A DNA stretch of 42,876 nt from a virus. Position numbers and translations under genes: made by a program. The stretch is taken from IMG/VR virus record IMGVR_UViG_3300032291_002680, positions 1-42,876 of that record; one strand, 5' to 3'. The first letter of the stretch is position 1, and each line of letters opens with the position of its first letter. Positions 34,771-42,876 of this stretch are shown one piece after another. The notes under the pieces were generated by a model. That model saw only the letters and a program-made list of their open reading frames with translations, searched no databases and was not told the origin of the DNA.

Positions 34771-36893
34771 AAGTAGAAAAACTAAATCAAATGTTCACTG
34801 ATGGCGAGGGAGCTGATAGAGCTACTTTTGCCGACATGAGAACGGCTATTTTACTTTACAAGGGCGATCACTTTAAGAAAAACTCTAAAGCTTTTTTAGA
34901 TCGTAATAGTACGCAACTAACAAGCGATACGAAGATGAAGCTCTCGGAGAATCATGTTGGTATTGTTTGCGACAGAACTAAGTCGGCTATTGTTAATCAA
35001 GCGCCAGGGGTGTTGTTTACGCCGAATAATGCGAATGAACGTGGCGACATCAAAGATGCTGAGTTGTGTAACTCGGTAAAAGAATCAGCCGAAGAAGGTT
35101 TAAAGTATTACGATAAGCTTGATAGATGGGTTGATTCTTTCGTTGTTCAAGGTGAATGTTTTTCATTAAATTACTTTGACCCTTTTGCTGGTGAAGTTCG
35201 TGGCTACAAGCAAAAGACTAATGCGGCTGGTGAGCCTTTGTTTGTTCATCCTTCACTTGGTGAAATCCCAATGCCTATTGATGAACTTGGTCAACCTTTG
35301 CCTTTGGCGCAAGGTGATGAGCCTGTTTTTCGCGGTGAGCTTAAAAAAGAAGTTATCGAGCCTTACAATGTTATTCGTCCTAAGTCTGCAACTTCATTAG
35401 ATGAGTCGCCATGGCTTTGTATTCGTAAGATGCTATCGCAAGAAGATGCTAAGGCTTTAATTAAAAACTCGCCTGACTATGAAGATTTATTAAGTGAAAT
35501 TAAAACCGCTAGCGATACGACTTATCAAGTTTTTGAAAACAATGAGTATGTTGATATTTCTGGTCAAGTTTTAGTTAAATATTGGTTTTTTAGAAAATGC
35601 GTAAAATATCCAAAGGGTTATTTTATCGTTCAAGTAGGAAATAAAAAAGCTAGTGAAGGTGAGCTTCCTTTTGGTGTTTGGCCTATAGCGCACACTGGTT
35701 TTAAAACGACTTCTGGTTCGCCTAGAGCGACTGGTAAAGTTAAAGACATTCGTCACGCGCAAACGCATCTTAATTTCTTAGTCTCTAATGAAGCTTTCCA
35801 CATGGTAGCTTTGGGTGACGATAAAGTGTTCACACAAATGGGTACTAAATTAACTATGGGTGCTACATGGAATGGAATACGCTCGTTTAGCGTGAATGGC
35901 CCTGCTCCTGTGGTGCAGCAAGGTCGTGATGCTTCACAATTTGCTAGAGCTATTGATCGCCAAGTTATGACTATTTATCGTCTTGGTGACGTTGAGTACG
36001 AAACACAAGAAACAAAAATGCAAGACCCTTTTGCTATGCTTTATTCTTCGTTAAAAAACAAATTAAAACACTCGCCTTATGCTTCTAAGTTTGAGCGATT
36101 CTTATGTGATGATTGGAAAATCTACATTGAATTATCAAAGCATTACTTAGATGATGATGCGATTATTAAGCACGTTGGTAAGCGTGAAGCTATCAATATC
36201 CCTGAATTTAAAGCTGTTGATGGCAAGGGGTATCGCATTAAGGCTAAACCAGTGTCTGGAACTTTAGAAGAACAATTAGGTCAATCTTTACAAGTGCAGC
36301 AAATCCTTCAATATGTAGGTAAAGACTTGCCTAAGACTGTGGTAGCAAGACTTATTAACCTTATGCCGTTTGTTTCTAAAGAAGCGGTTGCGAGTGAAAT
36401 GTTGCTTACTGATAAAAACATTGAGAATGACATTTTAGCTATGGACAGAAGCGAATTTAGACCAGCCGTTAAAGACGACGATCATGCTATGTATATGCAG
36501 CGTCTTAAGTCACACATGAAGTCTTCTGAGTTTAGAACACTTAATCCAGAAGTACAGAATATGTATCAAATTAAATACAAACAACACGAAGATTTCTCAG
36601 CACAATTAGTTGCAGAACAACAACGTGCAGAGCAAGGAATCATCCCTACTGGTGGCGGTATGGTTAAGTTTGACTTACTTGATGAGAATGGTAAGCGAAT
36701 GGTAGCCGATGTGTCTTCGGTACAATGGTTCTTAAAGCAATTAGCGGCTCAAGGTGCAACGCAAGAAGCGTTAAGCCAACAAGACCAACAAACACAAATT
36801 AACATTTTAAACCAAGCTCAAAACTTGGTTAATAATCAACAACAACAAGGCATGATGCCGCAACAAGCGCCAATGATGCCTCCAAACGCCTAA
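34740..36893 (+). CDS. Portal protein, P22-like
   Basis: 717 residues, close to P22 gp1 (725). The position after terminase, the N-terminal helical part (L-N-Q-M-F-T-D-G-E-G-A-D-R), a stem/wing region with I-V-C-D-R-T-K-S-A-I-V-N-Q, and a Gln-rich C-terminal barrel-like helix (Q-D-Q-Q-T-Q-I-N-I-L-N-Q) fit this group. A dodecamer ring at one capsid vertex, DNA entry and exit channel. The identification is by family size, order and composition. Confidence 0.8.
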   Translation: METQDQSTELKVEKLNQMFTDGEGADRATFADMRTAILLYKGDHFKKNSKAFLDRNSTQLTSDTKMKLSENHVGIVCDRTKSAIVNQAPGVLFTPNNANERGDIKDAELCNSVKESAEEGLKYYDKLDRWVDSFVVQGECFSLNYFDPFAGEVRGYKQKTNAAGEPLFVHPSLGEIPMPIDELGQPLPLAQGDEPVFRGELKKEVIEPYNVIRPKSATSLDESPWLCIRKMLSQEDAKALIKNSPDYEDLLSEIKTASDTTYQVFENNEYVDISGQVLVKYWFFRKCVKYPKGYFIVQVGNKKASEGELPFGVWPIAHTGFKTTSGSPRATGKVKDIRHAQTHLNFLVSNEAFHMVALGDDKVFTQMGTKLTMGATWNGIRSFSVNGPAPVVQQGRDASQFARAIDRQVMTIYRLGDVEYETQETKMQDPFAMLYSSLKNKLKHSPYASKFERFLCDDWKIYIELSKHYLDDDAIIKHVGKREAINIPEFKAVDGKGYRIKAKPVSGTLEEQLGQSLQVQQILQYVGKDLPKTVVARLINLMPFVSKEAVASEMLLTDKNIENDILAMDRSEFRPAVKDDDHAMYMQRLKSHMKSSEFRTLNPEVQNMYQIKYKQHEDFSAQLVAEQQRAEQGIIPTGGGMVKFDLLDENGKRMVADVSSVQWFLKQLAAQGATQEALSQQDQQTQINILNQAQNLVNNQQQQGMMPQQAPMMPPNA

Positions 36894-36913
36894 ACCAAGG
36901 CAAGGAGTTTTAA

Positions 36914-37996
36914 ATGGAACAAAGCACCGAAACAACAAGTACGGCTCAAGAGCCTGTAGTAGTCCCACAGCAAGAGATTAAGTCAGTTGATGATTTACGC
37001 TCGGCCTTGAATGAATCAAAGCCTAGTGAGCCTGTAAAAGAGGTTAAAGCTGATCTTAGTAAGCCAAACTTAGTACCAGAAGGACAAACGGCTGACCCAA
37101 ACGCTCCACCTCCATATACTCCTAAAACTAAATTCAAATACACGACTAAAGATGGCGGTGATGCCGAAGGTGAATTTGATGAAATGATTAAAGCCGCTAT
37201 TAAATCTAAAGAAGATGAAGAAAAGTGGGCTAAGTTTTATTCAAAAGCGCATGGTTTTGATTTTGTTCACACTGGACGCGAAAAAGTACGTCAAGAGTTT
37301 AAGCAATATCAAGATCAAGTAAAACCAGTTATCGAAATGGCTATGACCGCTAACAAGTTTTATACATCTGGTGACTTAGATGGTCTTTTAGAAACTATCG
37401 GCATCCCTTATGAAAAAATACAACAGCACGTTTTTCAAAAGCTTCAACTATCAGAATTACCAGATCAACAACGTCAAATTTATGAAGAAAATCGTAGATT
37501 GCAACGTCAAAACATGGCGATTCAAGAGCAAATGCAAGGTTATCAATCACAAAACTTGACAATTCAAGAACAAATGATAAATAATGAACTCAATCAAGAA
37601 CTAGCTAGACCAGAAGTGGTTTCATTCAAAGGCGCTTTCGAGGCAGCAAACGGCCAAGGAAGTTTTGAACAAGAAATCCGAGCGCGTGGAGCTACAATTT
37701 ACCACACGCAAAATGGTCGCATTGCTAAACCTAGCGAAGTTATTAGTGACGTTCTTAAAAAATTCAGCTTTGCTACACCTAGCTTACAAGCTGCAAATCC
37801 ACAAGCTACACAAACGCCACAATTACAAGCCGTACCTAACGCTCAACCTAGCGCACAAGCACAGCCTCAAGTAATTCCAGCGACAGAGAAGCCCACTATT
37901 CCAGTGATCTCAGGTAGCGGAGGAAGTCCGACTCACAAAAACTTCAAAACTGCTGATGATCTTCGTAAGTATTACGATGAAAAATTCAGCTCATAA
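36914..37996 (+). CDS. Scaffolding protein
   Basis: 360 residues after an AAGGAG ribosome binding site, between portal and capsid. Acidic, Pro-rich and disordered N-terminus (E-Q-S-T-E-T-T-S-T-A-Q-E-P). A long Gln/Glu-rich coiled coil at about 180-235 (E-E-N-R-R-L-Q-R-Q-N-M-A-I-Q-E-Q-M) and a Gln/Pro-rich linker follow. A short basic C-terminal helix (T-A-D-D-L-R-K-Y-Y-D-E-K-F) is the usual coat-binding element of P22-type scaffolds. It guides procapsid assembly and leaves before DNA fills. Confidence 0.8.
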   Translation: MEQSTETTSTAQEPVVVPQQEIKSVDDLRSALNESKPSEPVKEVKADLSKPNLVPEGQTADPNAPPPYTPKTKFKYTTKDGGDAEGEFDEMIKAAIKSKEDEEKWAKFYSKAHGFDFVHTGREKVRQEFKQYQDQVKPVIEMAMTANKFYTSGDLDGLLETIGIPYEKIQQHVFQKLQLSELPDQQRQIYEENRRLQRQNMAIQEQMQGYQSQNLTIQEQMINNELNQELARPEVVSFKGAFEAANGQGSFEQEIRARGATIYHTQNGRIAKPSEVISDVLKKFSFATPSLQAANPQATQTPQLQAVPNAQPSAQAQPQVIPATEKPTIPVISGSGGSPTHKNFKTADDLRKYYDEKFSS

Positions 37997-38014
37997 ATAA
38001 ACAATTTAACTATT

Positions 38015-38031
38015 CCCTCAAAAATAGAGGG
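38015..38031 (+). other. Short hairpin before the capsid gene
   Basis: CCCTC / GAGGG, 5-bp stem with a 7-base loop, followed by AGGAG and the ATG at 38045. It may act as an mRNA processing or stability element for the strongly expressed capsid gene. Confidence 0.35.
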
Positions 38032-38044
38032 CTAGGAGTATTAA

Positions 38045-39280
38045 ATGGCATTAAGTCAAACACACAGCGCGATGTTAAAGCGCTACATGAAAGAAGAAAT
38101 TTTCGAGGCTAAACTAGCTGAGCGTTCATACGTTTGGAAGACAATTAAGAAAAATTACGATTGGGCAGGTGGAGTTTATGAAATTCCAGTAAAAACCAAC
38201 GGATTTAACTCTGTACAGTTTGGTTCATTACCTGCTGCCAACGACATTGCTGAAGCTGCTGAAGTTATGGGAACGGTAACTTCACAAAAAGAACTTGCAA
38301 TGACAGCAATATTCAATGAGCGCGATTTAGCTCGTCACGGCTACAGCGAACAGACTTACATTAAGTCTATTTTGCAAATGGCAGAAGAATTGCCGTTAAT
38401 TGCTGCTGACCAGATTGAATCAAACTTGCTTCGTGGTTACGGAGCAATCGGTAAAGCAACTGCCAATGGTGCTGTAGGTGGTACTATTACTGTTGAAAAT
38501 CCTTCTTTATTTCAACCTCAAATGAAAGTTGAAGTTGACGATGATGACTCAGTTTTAGCGACTGGTTATGTTCGTACTGTTGACATCAACACTGGCGTAT
38601 TAACTATCTACAATGCTCGTTCTGGTGGTGCTGTAGTTGACTTGTCGGCGTACACAACTGCTCAAAATGCGGTAGTGCGTGTTGTTGGTTCTGGTTCAGA
38701 AAAGTTCTTAGACTTAAGAACTGCTTTACTTCCTGCTTCTGTAGCTGGTGGTTCTGACTCAATTTATGGTTTAACTAAAGCTGACGCTATGACTTTACAA
38801 GCTAAACGTGCTTCTGGTTCTGGTTATACTGCTGCAACAATCTTAAAAGACTTGTTAAAAGAGTTTTACGCTAATCGTAAACTTGGTCGCGGTAACATCA
38901 CTGAAATCTGGTGTTCAACTGGTGCTTTCGCCAATGCTGCTATTAACTTAGAAGCTGGTCGTCAGTATGTGGTTAAAGATCGTTCTGCTGGTTTTGGCTT
39001 CAACTCAATTTCACTTGTTGGTAACGAAGGTGAAGTTAAATTAGTTGGTCTTAACTCATGTCCAGACGATACAGCTTTCTTTGTTGATTGGGATGCAATT
39101 AAATTTGCTGGTCAAAAAATGAAAAAGAAGATGTACGGCGAAGCTGGTCAAGAGTACTTCACTGTTCGTAATACAACTGGTATTCAGTTTATTTCTGACA
39201 TGGTTCTTGCTGGTGACATCATCATCAACCCTGGCAAAATGGGTATTGTTCACTCAATCCCTTCATCTGTATCTGCATAA
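38045..39280 (+). CDS. Major capsid (coat) protein
   Basis: 411 residues with AGGAG eight bases upstream, followed by two hairpins including a strong terminator, as expected for the most expressed gene. Size matches HK97-fold coats of the P22 class (430). Residues 20-40 (K-L-A-E-R-S-Y-V-W-K-T-I-K-K-N-Y-D-W-A-G-G) and a mid-chain insertion (V-E-V-D-D-D-D-S-V-L-A-T-G-Y-V) look like an N-arm/E-loop region and an I-domain. Forms the icosahedral shell. Confidence 0.85.
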   Translation: MALSQTHSAMLKRYMKEEIFEAKLAERSYVWKTIKKNYDWAGGVYEIPVKTNGFNSVQFGSLPAANDIAEAAEVMGTVTSQKELAMTAIFNERDLARHGYSEQTYIKSILQMAEELPLIAADQIESNLLRGYGAIGKATANGAVGGTITVENPSLFQPQMKVEVDDDDSVLATGYVRTVDINTGVLTIYNARSGGAVVDLSAYTTAQNAVVRVVGSGSEKFLDLRTALLPASVAGGSDSIYGLTKADAMTLQAKRASGSGYTAATILKDLLKEFYANRKLGRGNITEIWCSTGAFANAAINLEAGRQYVVKDRSAGFGFNSISLVGNEGEVKLVGLNSCPDDTAFFVDWDAIKFAGQKMKKKMYGEAGQEYFTVRNTTGIQFISDMVLAGDIIINPGKMGIVHSIPSSVSA

Positions 39281-39282
39281 TT

Positions 39283-39337
39283 GCTCACTTAACAATTTTG
39301 TTGTGAGCCTAGGGGAGTTAACCTCCCCTAGTTTTTT
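39283..39337 (+). terminator. Tandem hairpins and terminator after the capsid gene
   Basis: GCTCAC / GTGAGC (39283-39308) is followed by a perfect 9-bp stem CTAGGGGAG / CTCCCCTAG with loop TTAAC (39309-39331) and six T (39332-39337). The second is an ideal intrinsic terminator. The first may stabilise the 3' end of capsid mRNA. Genes downstream need readthrough or a separate promoter. Confidence 0.85.
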
Positions 39338-39368
39338 CTTTCTTTAATAAATTTTATCTTGAGGTTTA

Positions 39369-39815
39369 ATGAGCGCAAATGATTCAAAAATCATTTTAGG
39401 TAAAAAGCCCGATGGGACTTATACAGCCGTTAAAGTTGATGAAAATGGCAATTTAGTAACTACTGGTTCATCTGGTGGAAGTTCTGCCGTTCAGATTAGT
39501 GATGGTTCTGTTACAGCGACCATTACTGATGTTAGCGGTAAAAAGTCTTTAGACGTTAATGTCACAGACATTACAATTAATAAAGACAATGATTCAATCA
39601 CTACTCACGCAGCGCAACTCACTACTCGTCTTGACGATACTTCTACTTTAAACATGACTTATGTTGGCGAAGCCAACATAGGTTCTGCTGAATCGTCTGC
39701 TGTGTGGCGTATTAAACGTATTGATGAAACTAGCGGTATAAAAATTCTTTATGCTGACGGCGATGCTAATTTTAATAAAATTTGGAATAATAGAACAAGT
39801 TTAACTTACTCATAG
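39369..39815 (+). CDS. Capsid-adjacent structural protein, unknown
   Basis: 148 residues after TGAGG. The start (S-K-I-I-L-G-K-K-P-D-G-T-Y-T-A-V-K-V-D-E-N-G-N-L) with repeated x-D-G-x and a Ser/Gly linker recalls small phage proteins near coat or tail genes, possibly decoration or tail-fibre base proteins. Beta-rich throughout (T-A-T-I-T-D-V-S-G-K-K-S-L-D-V-N-V), ending in T-S-L-T-Y-S. No Cys or transmembrane segment. Confidence 0.6.
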   Translation: MSANDSKIILGKKPDGTYTAVKVDENGNLVTTGSSGGSSAVQISDGSVTATITDVSGKKSLDVNVTDITINKDNDSITTHAAQLTTRLDDTSTLNMTYVGEANIGSAESSAVWRIKRIDETSGIKILYADGDANFNKIWNNRTSLTYS

Positions 39816-39822
39816 GGAATTA

Positions 39823-42800
39823 ATGGCAAATCAAACGGTCACCACAACAGTTAATTACGATAGCGCGGCGATTGCTCCGCTACTTGATGGTGAAACAATT
39901 TCTGTCAACGGTGGCTCTCTTACAATTAACGCCGACACTCGACATAACCAACAAGCCGCCGTCTTTGGAAATATAACAATATCGTCAACTTTGGGCGGTG
40001 TGGTTGCGATAGATGGTACGACTATTTGGGAAGTTCCATTTTCTGCATCGACTGGCAACGTACCGACACAAGCGGCACTAGGTTCTAACGGCGTAACAGG
40101 CGGCACAAGCGGCGCAACAGGTGAGTTAACAAGAGTGTGGGCTACTGGTGCATTTAACCCTTCGGCGGCTGGTGGAGCTATGCCAGCAACGGGGTTTATT
40201 AAATTAAGAACTAAAACTGGAAACTTTACCACAGGCGAAACAATTACTTTAGCAAATGGCGCAACGGTCACAGCATCAAGCGCAGGAAAGCGAAGTTGGA
40301 TTCATGTAGTGGGAAATTCTGGATCGACTTTGCTTATGCCTCGGTTGGCATCGGTACCAGTCACGGGCGACTGGTATGCTTTAGGCACAACAAATGGAGC
40401 CGACAATCAAACAATTCAAATGCCAGTTAGGGACGAATTTCCTGCGGTGCAAATTGAAACTTCGGCAGGGTCAGGCGTGTATGAATGGTGGGCTAATGCT
40501 GGTGATGCGTGGAATGGGACCTATCCAAACAGCGATTCTTGGGTTTTAACAAACGCAACTTTCACAAGAAATTTTATTGCTGGGCCAGCAAATAACCCTG
40601 CGGCAGATCGACTAAGGGAAACATCGGTTTCGGGAAATCATCTTGTCACTGGTATAAACTTACAAGCTGCACAAATGGACACGGGTTCGTACACTCATTC
40701 AGCGATTGTCAAACAAGAAACTCGACAATGGTGTGTGGTTCAAATTTCTACTAACGGCGGCACTGATCGTTACGGTGCTCTAGTTGATCTTGCGGCGGGT
40801 ACTATTATCGCAAATCCAAGCGTGGGAAGTCCTACAGGCGTTTCGTCTTCAATTACTTCACTAGGTAACGGCTGGCATCAGGTCAATGTTACTTTAACAC
40901 ACTCAACTGGAAATCTTACAAGCTTTGTGGCGATTGCTGATTCTGCAACGCCTACTTATACGACTGGACTTCCAACATATACAGGCAACACAGCGCAAGG
41001 AATTTATCTTGGATTTTCAACAGTAAATCAAGCAACACACGCCTTTATTGCAACCGATGTTCGGGGAAAGTTTTTCTATTCAGACCCTTTTGCTGGGACA
41101 ATTACTTTTGCAAAACGTGGCACAAACAACGCAGGATTTAAGCCACCGACTGGTTGTGCGATACGAATACCTAACATCATTCTTGGAACGTCAACGGCTG
41201 GCGATTACACAGCTCAATTTTTGGCGTATCAAAGTTCTATAAGATATGCTTTCAGAATTGATACTGCGGTTGTGGATTTTGATAAAATATCATGCAATTG
41301 GATTACAACCAATGTTACGCCAACCTCTTACAGAATGCAGAATTCTGCAATTAGTGTAGTGCAGACAATAGTAAATTTTAACTCGGAACTACGAAACTGT
41401 TGTATTGCGCCTACTTTGTATTACAGACTTAATAGTGGAGCATACAGTTTACAAAATTCCGCAAACGGCTATATATATGATAGTCGCATTGTCTCTCGTG
41501 GCGCAGGACAAGTTGTACATCAGGTTATCACATCGGCAAATATCAACGCTTACCGATGCAGTTTTGAGTCGATTGGTCATAATCAAGGCAAGGCGGCTAG
41601 AATAGCATTGGCCCAGCCAGTCGTTAACGTGGTCAGTGCTGGTGGTGAATACGTTGATTGCACTTTCATCGGCGGCGGCGGTCAGTTTAACGTGCAAAAT
41701 TTTTCAATCAGAAATTCAAAGTATTGCGACAACATGATTGGAACAACGCCAGCTTTTGCCTCGCAAGCTTTTAACGTGACAGGAACCAACATTGTCATCG
41801 ATGGAATTACACATATTGACGGTATTGCAAACAATCACCCATTTACACAATACGTAACAACATCTTTAGGTTTTACAACTAATCTTTTAGTAAAAAATAT
41901 CGGAACACTTGCAGCTCCGCTAAACGCTGGAACAGTAAACCCTTGCGGTTATATTTACGCTCAGGGTTCCGCTGGTACGCTGGCCGAAGTGCGTAGATGC
42001 TATGTTAATAATTTGCGACTTGGCGTAATAAACACAGTTAATTCAGCACCGATTTTGAATTTATATGATGTTTGGGGTGACGGAACAACGCCACAAACGC
42101 TTGCAGTGGGAAATTTAATTTCTCGAGGTGGAAGGTGGATAAATCAACGAACACCCTCCAGCTCTTGCTTAGGGGCGCACTGGGACGATGCTTATACTTC
42201 TTCAACAACTGGTCGAATCACAATTATGGCAAATGAGCCGTCGTCAACAACTGGTACACAGTGCTCGTACACTCTCGGACTAGGTTCGGGCTTCAACGGC
42301 TCTGGTTCAGTTGTTGTGTCACGCTTGACAGACGTTGTAAATTGGACAACACCTGTTAAAATTTACGGACATAACTTTTTAGCTGGCGGTTGTGCTTTAT
42401 CAGGAACCGACTGTCAGAATTTAATTTTTGAATATAAAATAGATACAGGCTCAGGTTTTGGCGGCTCATGGACTTTCTTAGCAAATACAGTTCGTCGCTC
42501 GGCTGGTGGGGTAGCAGGAACAAATACCGTCACACTCACAACCGCAGATCGAACCGCATTAACAAGACAACCTCAAATCGGTGACTTTGTTCAATCGGGT
42601 TCATTTAGGCTTCCAGCAAATACAACTGTCACGCTTGTCGTTGGTGACGTTGTGACTTGTTCAAATAACTTTGTAACCAATTTATCAACAAATGAGTTCG
42701 TGACTTTCTCGCCCGTGAACGTAGCAGTGAGCGCGGCAAATGGTTACTCGTTACAAGTTAGAACTTATCCAACTGCGGCGGCTGCAACAACGCTTTTAAC

Positions 42801-42876
42801 TGCATTTTCTATGGGTATTCAAACCGATGCAACGGCTTATCAAACGCAGCAACCTTTGGCTGGTTCAATAGTTAAC
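39823..42876 (+). CDS. Tail spike/fibre protein, N-terminal part (continues at base 1)
   Basis: 1018 codons open to the window end, continuing through the 123-base overlap to stop at 366; joined length about 1098 residues. Residues about 1-200 are beta-rich and probably bind the tail. About 220-405 resembles a jelly-roll carbohydrate-binding module (S-W-V-L-T-N-A-T-F-T, Y-T-H-S-A-I-V-K, L-G-N-G-W-H-Q-V-N-V-T-L). About 405-760 has the spaced N/G-I-x-I turns of a right-handed beta-helix. The rest forms C-terminal beta domains. Likely the host-receptor or polysaccharide-binding spike; catalytic residues could not be identified. Confidence 0.75.
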   Translation, partial: MANQTVTTTVNYDSAAIAPLLDGETISVNGGSLTINADTRHNQQAAVFGNITISSTLGGVVAIDGTTIWEVPFSASTGNVPTQAALGSNGVTGGTSGATGELTRVWATGAFNPSAAGGAMPATGFIKLRTKTGNFTTGETITLANGATVTASSAGKRSWIHVVGNSGSTLLMPRLASVPVTGDWYALGTTNGADNQTIQMPVRDEFPAVQIETSAGSGVYEWWANAGDAWNGTYPNSDSWVLTNATFTRNFIAGPANNPAADRLRETSVSGNHLVTGINLQAAQMDTGSYTHSAIVKQETRQWCVVQISTNGGTDRYGALVDLAAGTIIANPSVGSPTGVSSSITSLGNGWHQVNVTLTHSTGNLTSFVAIADSATPTYTTGLPTYTGNTAQGIYLGFSTVNQATHAFIATDVRGKFFYSDPFAGTITFAKRGTNNAGFKPPTGCAIRIPNIILGTSTAGDYTAQFLAYQSSIRYAFRIDTAVVDFDKISCNWITTNVTPTSYRMQNSAISVVQTIVNFNSELRNCCIAPTLYYRLNSGAYSLQNSANGYIYDSRIVSRGAGQVVHQVITSANINAYRCSFESIGHNQGKAARIALAQPVVNVVSAGGEYVDCTFIGGGGQFNVQNFSIRNSKYCDNMIGTTPAFASQAFNVTGTNIVIDGITHIDGIANNHPFTQYVTTSLGFTTNLLVKNIGTLAAPLNAGTVNPCGYIYAQGSAGTLAEVRRCYVNNLRLGVINTVNSAPILNLYDVWGDGTTPQTLAVGNLISRGGRWINQRTPSSSCLGAHWDDAYTSSTTGRITIMANEPSSTTGTQCSYTLGLGSGFNGSGSVVVSRLTDVVNWTTPVKIYGHNFLAGGCALSGTDCQNLIFEYKIDTGSGFGGSWTFLANTVRRSAGGVAGTNTVTLTTADRTALTRQPQIGDFVQSGSFRLPANTTVTLVVGDVVTCSNNFVTNLSTNEFVTFSPVNVAVSAANGYSLQVRTYPTAAAATTLLTAFSMGIQTDATAYQTQQPLAGSIVN
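42754..42876. repeat. Terminal overlap, right copy (identical to 1-123)
   Basis: Exact duplicate of the first 123 bases in the same frame of the tail-spike gene. It supports a circular map and marks an artificial cut point rather than a biological end. Confidence 0.95.

Noticed and set aside
1-42876. tRNA genes, rRNA, insertion sequences, phage RNA polymerase or DNA polymerase
   Set aside because: No cloverleaf with a T-loop consensus, transposase motif, or polymerase motif was seen on either strand by eye.

Overview
The window is a complete or nearly complete genome of a tailed, double-stranded DNA bacteriophage, written as a circle that has been opened inside a gene. The first 123 bases (1-123) and the last 123 (42754-42876) are identical. 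A large tail-spike reading frame starts at 39823, runs off the right end and continues in frame from base 1 to a stop at 364-366. Removing one copy of the overlap leaves about 42.75 kb. The DNA is AT-rich and coding-dense, with many 4-bp ATGA, TAATG or longer gene overlaps. The structural set (P22-type portal, scaffold, coat, short tail-adaptor and stabilisation proteins, Gln/Ala-rich ejection proteins, no tape measure or tail tube) points to a podovirus-like virion. A lipobox lipoprotein and membrane-anchored lysis-type proteins suggest a Gram-negative host. I cannot name the host.

Layout. (1) Late genes, + strand, 30759 through the junction to 13070: small genes, a putative metallopeptidase, small and large terminase, portal, scaffold, major capsid protein, terminator, tail spike (39823 to 366), further tail/fibre proteins, membrane/lysis-type proteins (3726-4490), stabilisation protein (4867), head-tail adaptor (7472) and a block of internal/ejection proteins (8134-13070). 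A strong terminator at 13060-13085 closes this transcript and sits over the stop codons of two convergent genes. (2) Minus-strand block, 23830 down to 13067: helicase loader, DnaB-like helicase, DNA methyltransferase, a Sak4-like / SSB-like / YqaJ exonuclease recombination module, a MazG-like pyrophosphohydrolase, a ribbon-helix-helix regulator, a pentapeptide-repeat protein, a lipoprotein, an M15 endolysin, a DUF6948-like protein followed by a Gly-Ser repeat protein, and many short unknown genes. (3) A + strand island, 24533-26606: membrane protein, RuvC-like resolvase, a possible CHAP/NlpC-like protein, a triple-hairpin intergenic element, a secreted Cys-rich protein and a PD-(D/E)XK nuclease. 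(4) A minus-strand block, 30333 down to 26547: micro-gene, unknown protein, phage-encoded sliding clamp (DnaN), small unknowns, a catalytic-domain-only tyrosine recombinase, and a chain of tiny genes including two predicted membrane peptides.

Two divergent non-coding regions look like control centres. 30334-30758 is packed with inverted repeats and contains a good minus-strand promoter. 23831-24532 has stem-loops and a 20-bp tandem repeat and is a candidate replication origin. The replication strategy implied is to recruit host Pol III through a phage clamp, with a phage helicase and loader and a Sak4/exonuclease pathway for recombination-dependent replication. A RuvC-like enzyme would resolve branches before terminase packaging. 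No DNA polymerase, primase, RNA polymerase, tRNA, CI-like repressor, CRISPR array or insertion sequence was seen. The least familiar parts are the dense layer of genes under 60 codons, the RHH / 26-residue hydrophobic peptide / pentapeptide-repeat overlap chain, the duplicated leader element at 13742 and 14754, and the structured intergenic RNA at 25856-25947.
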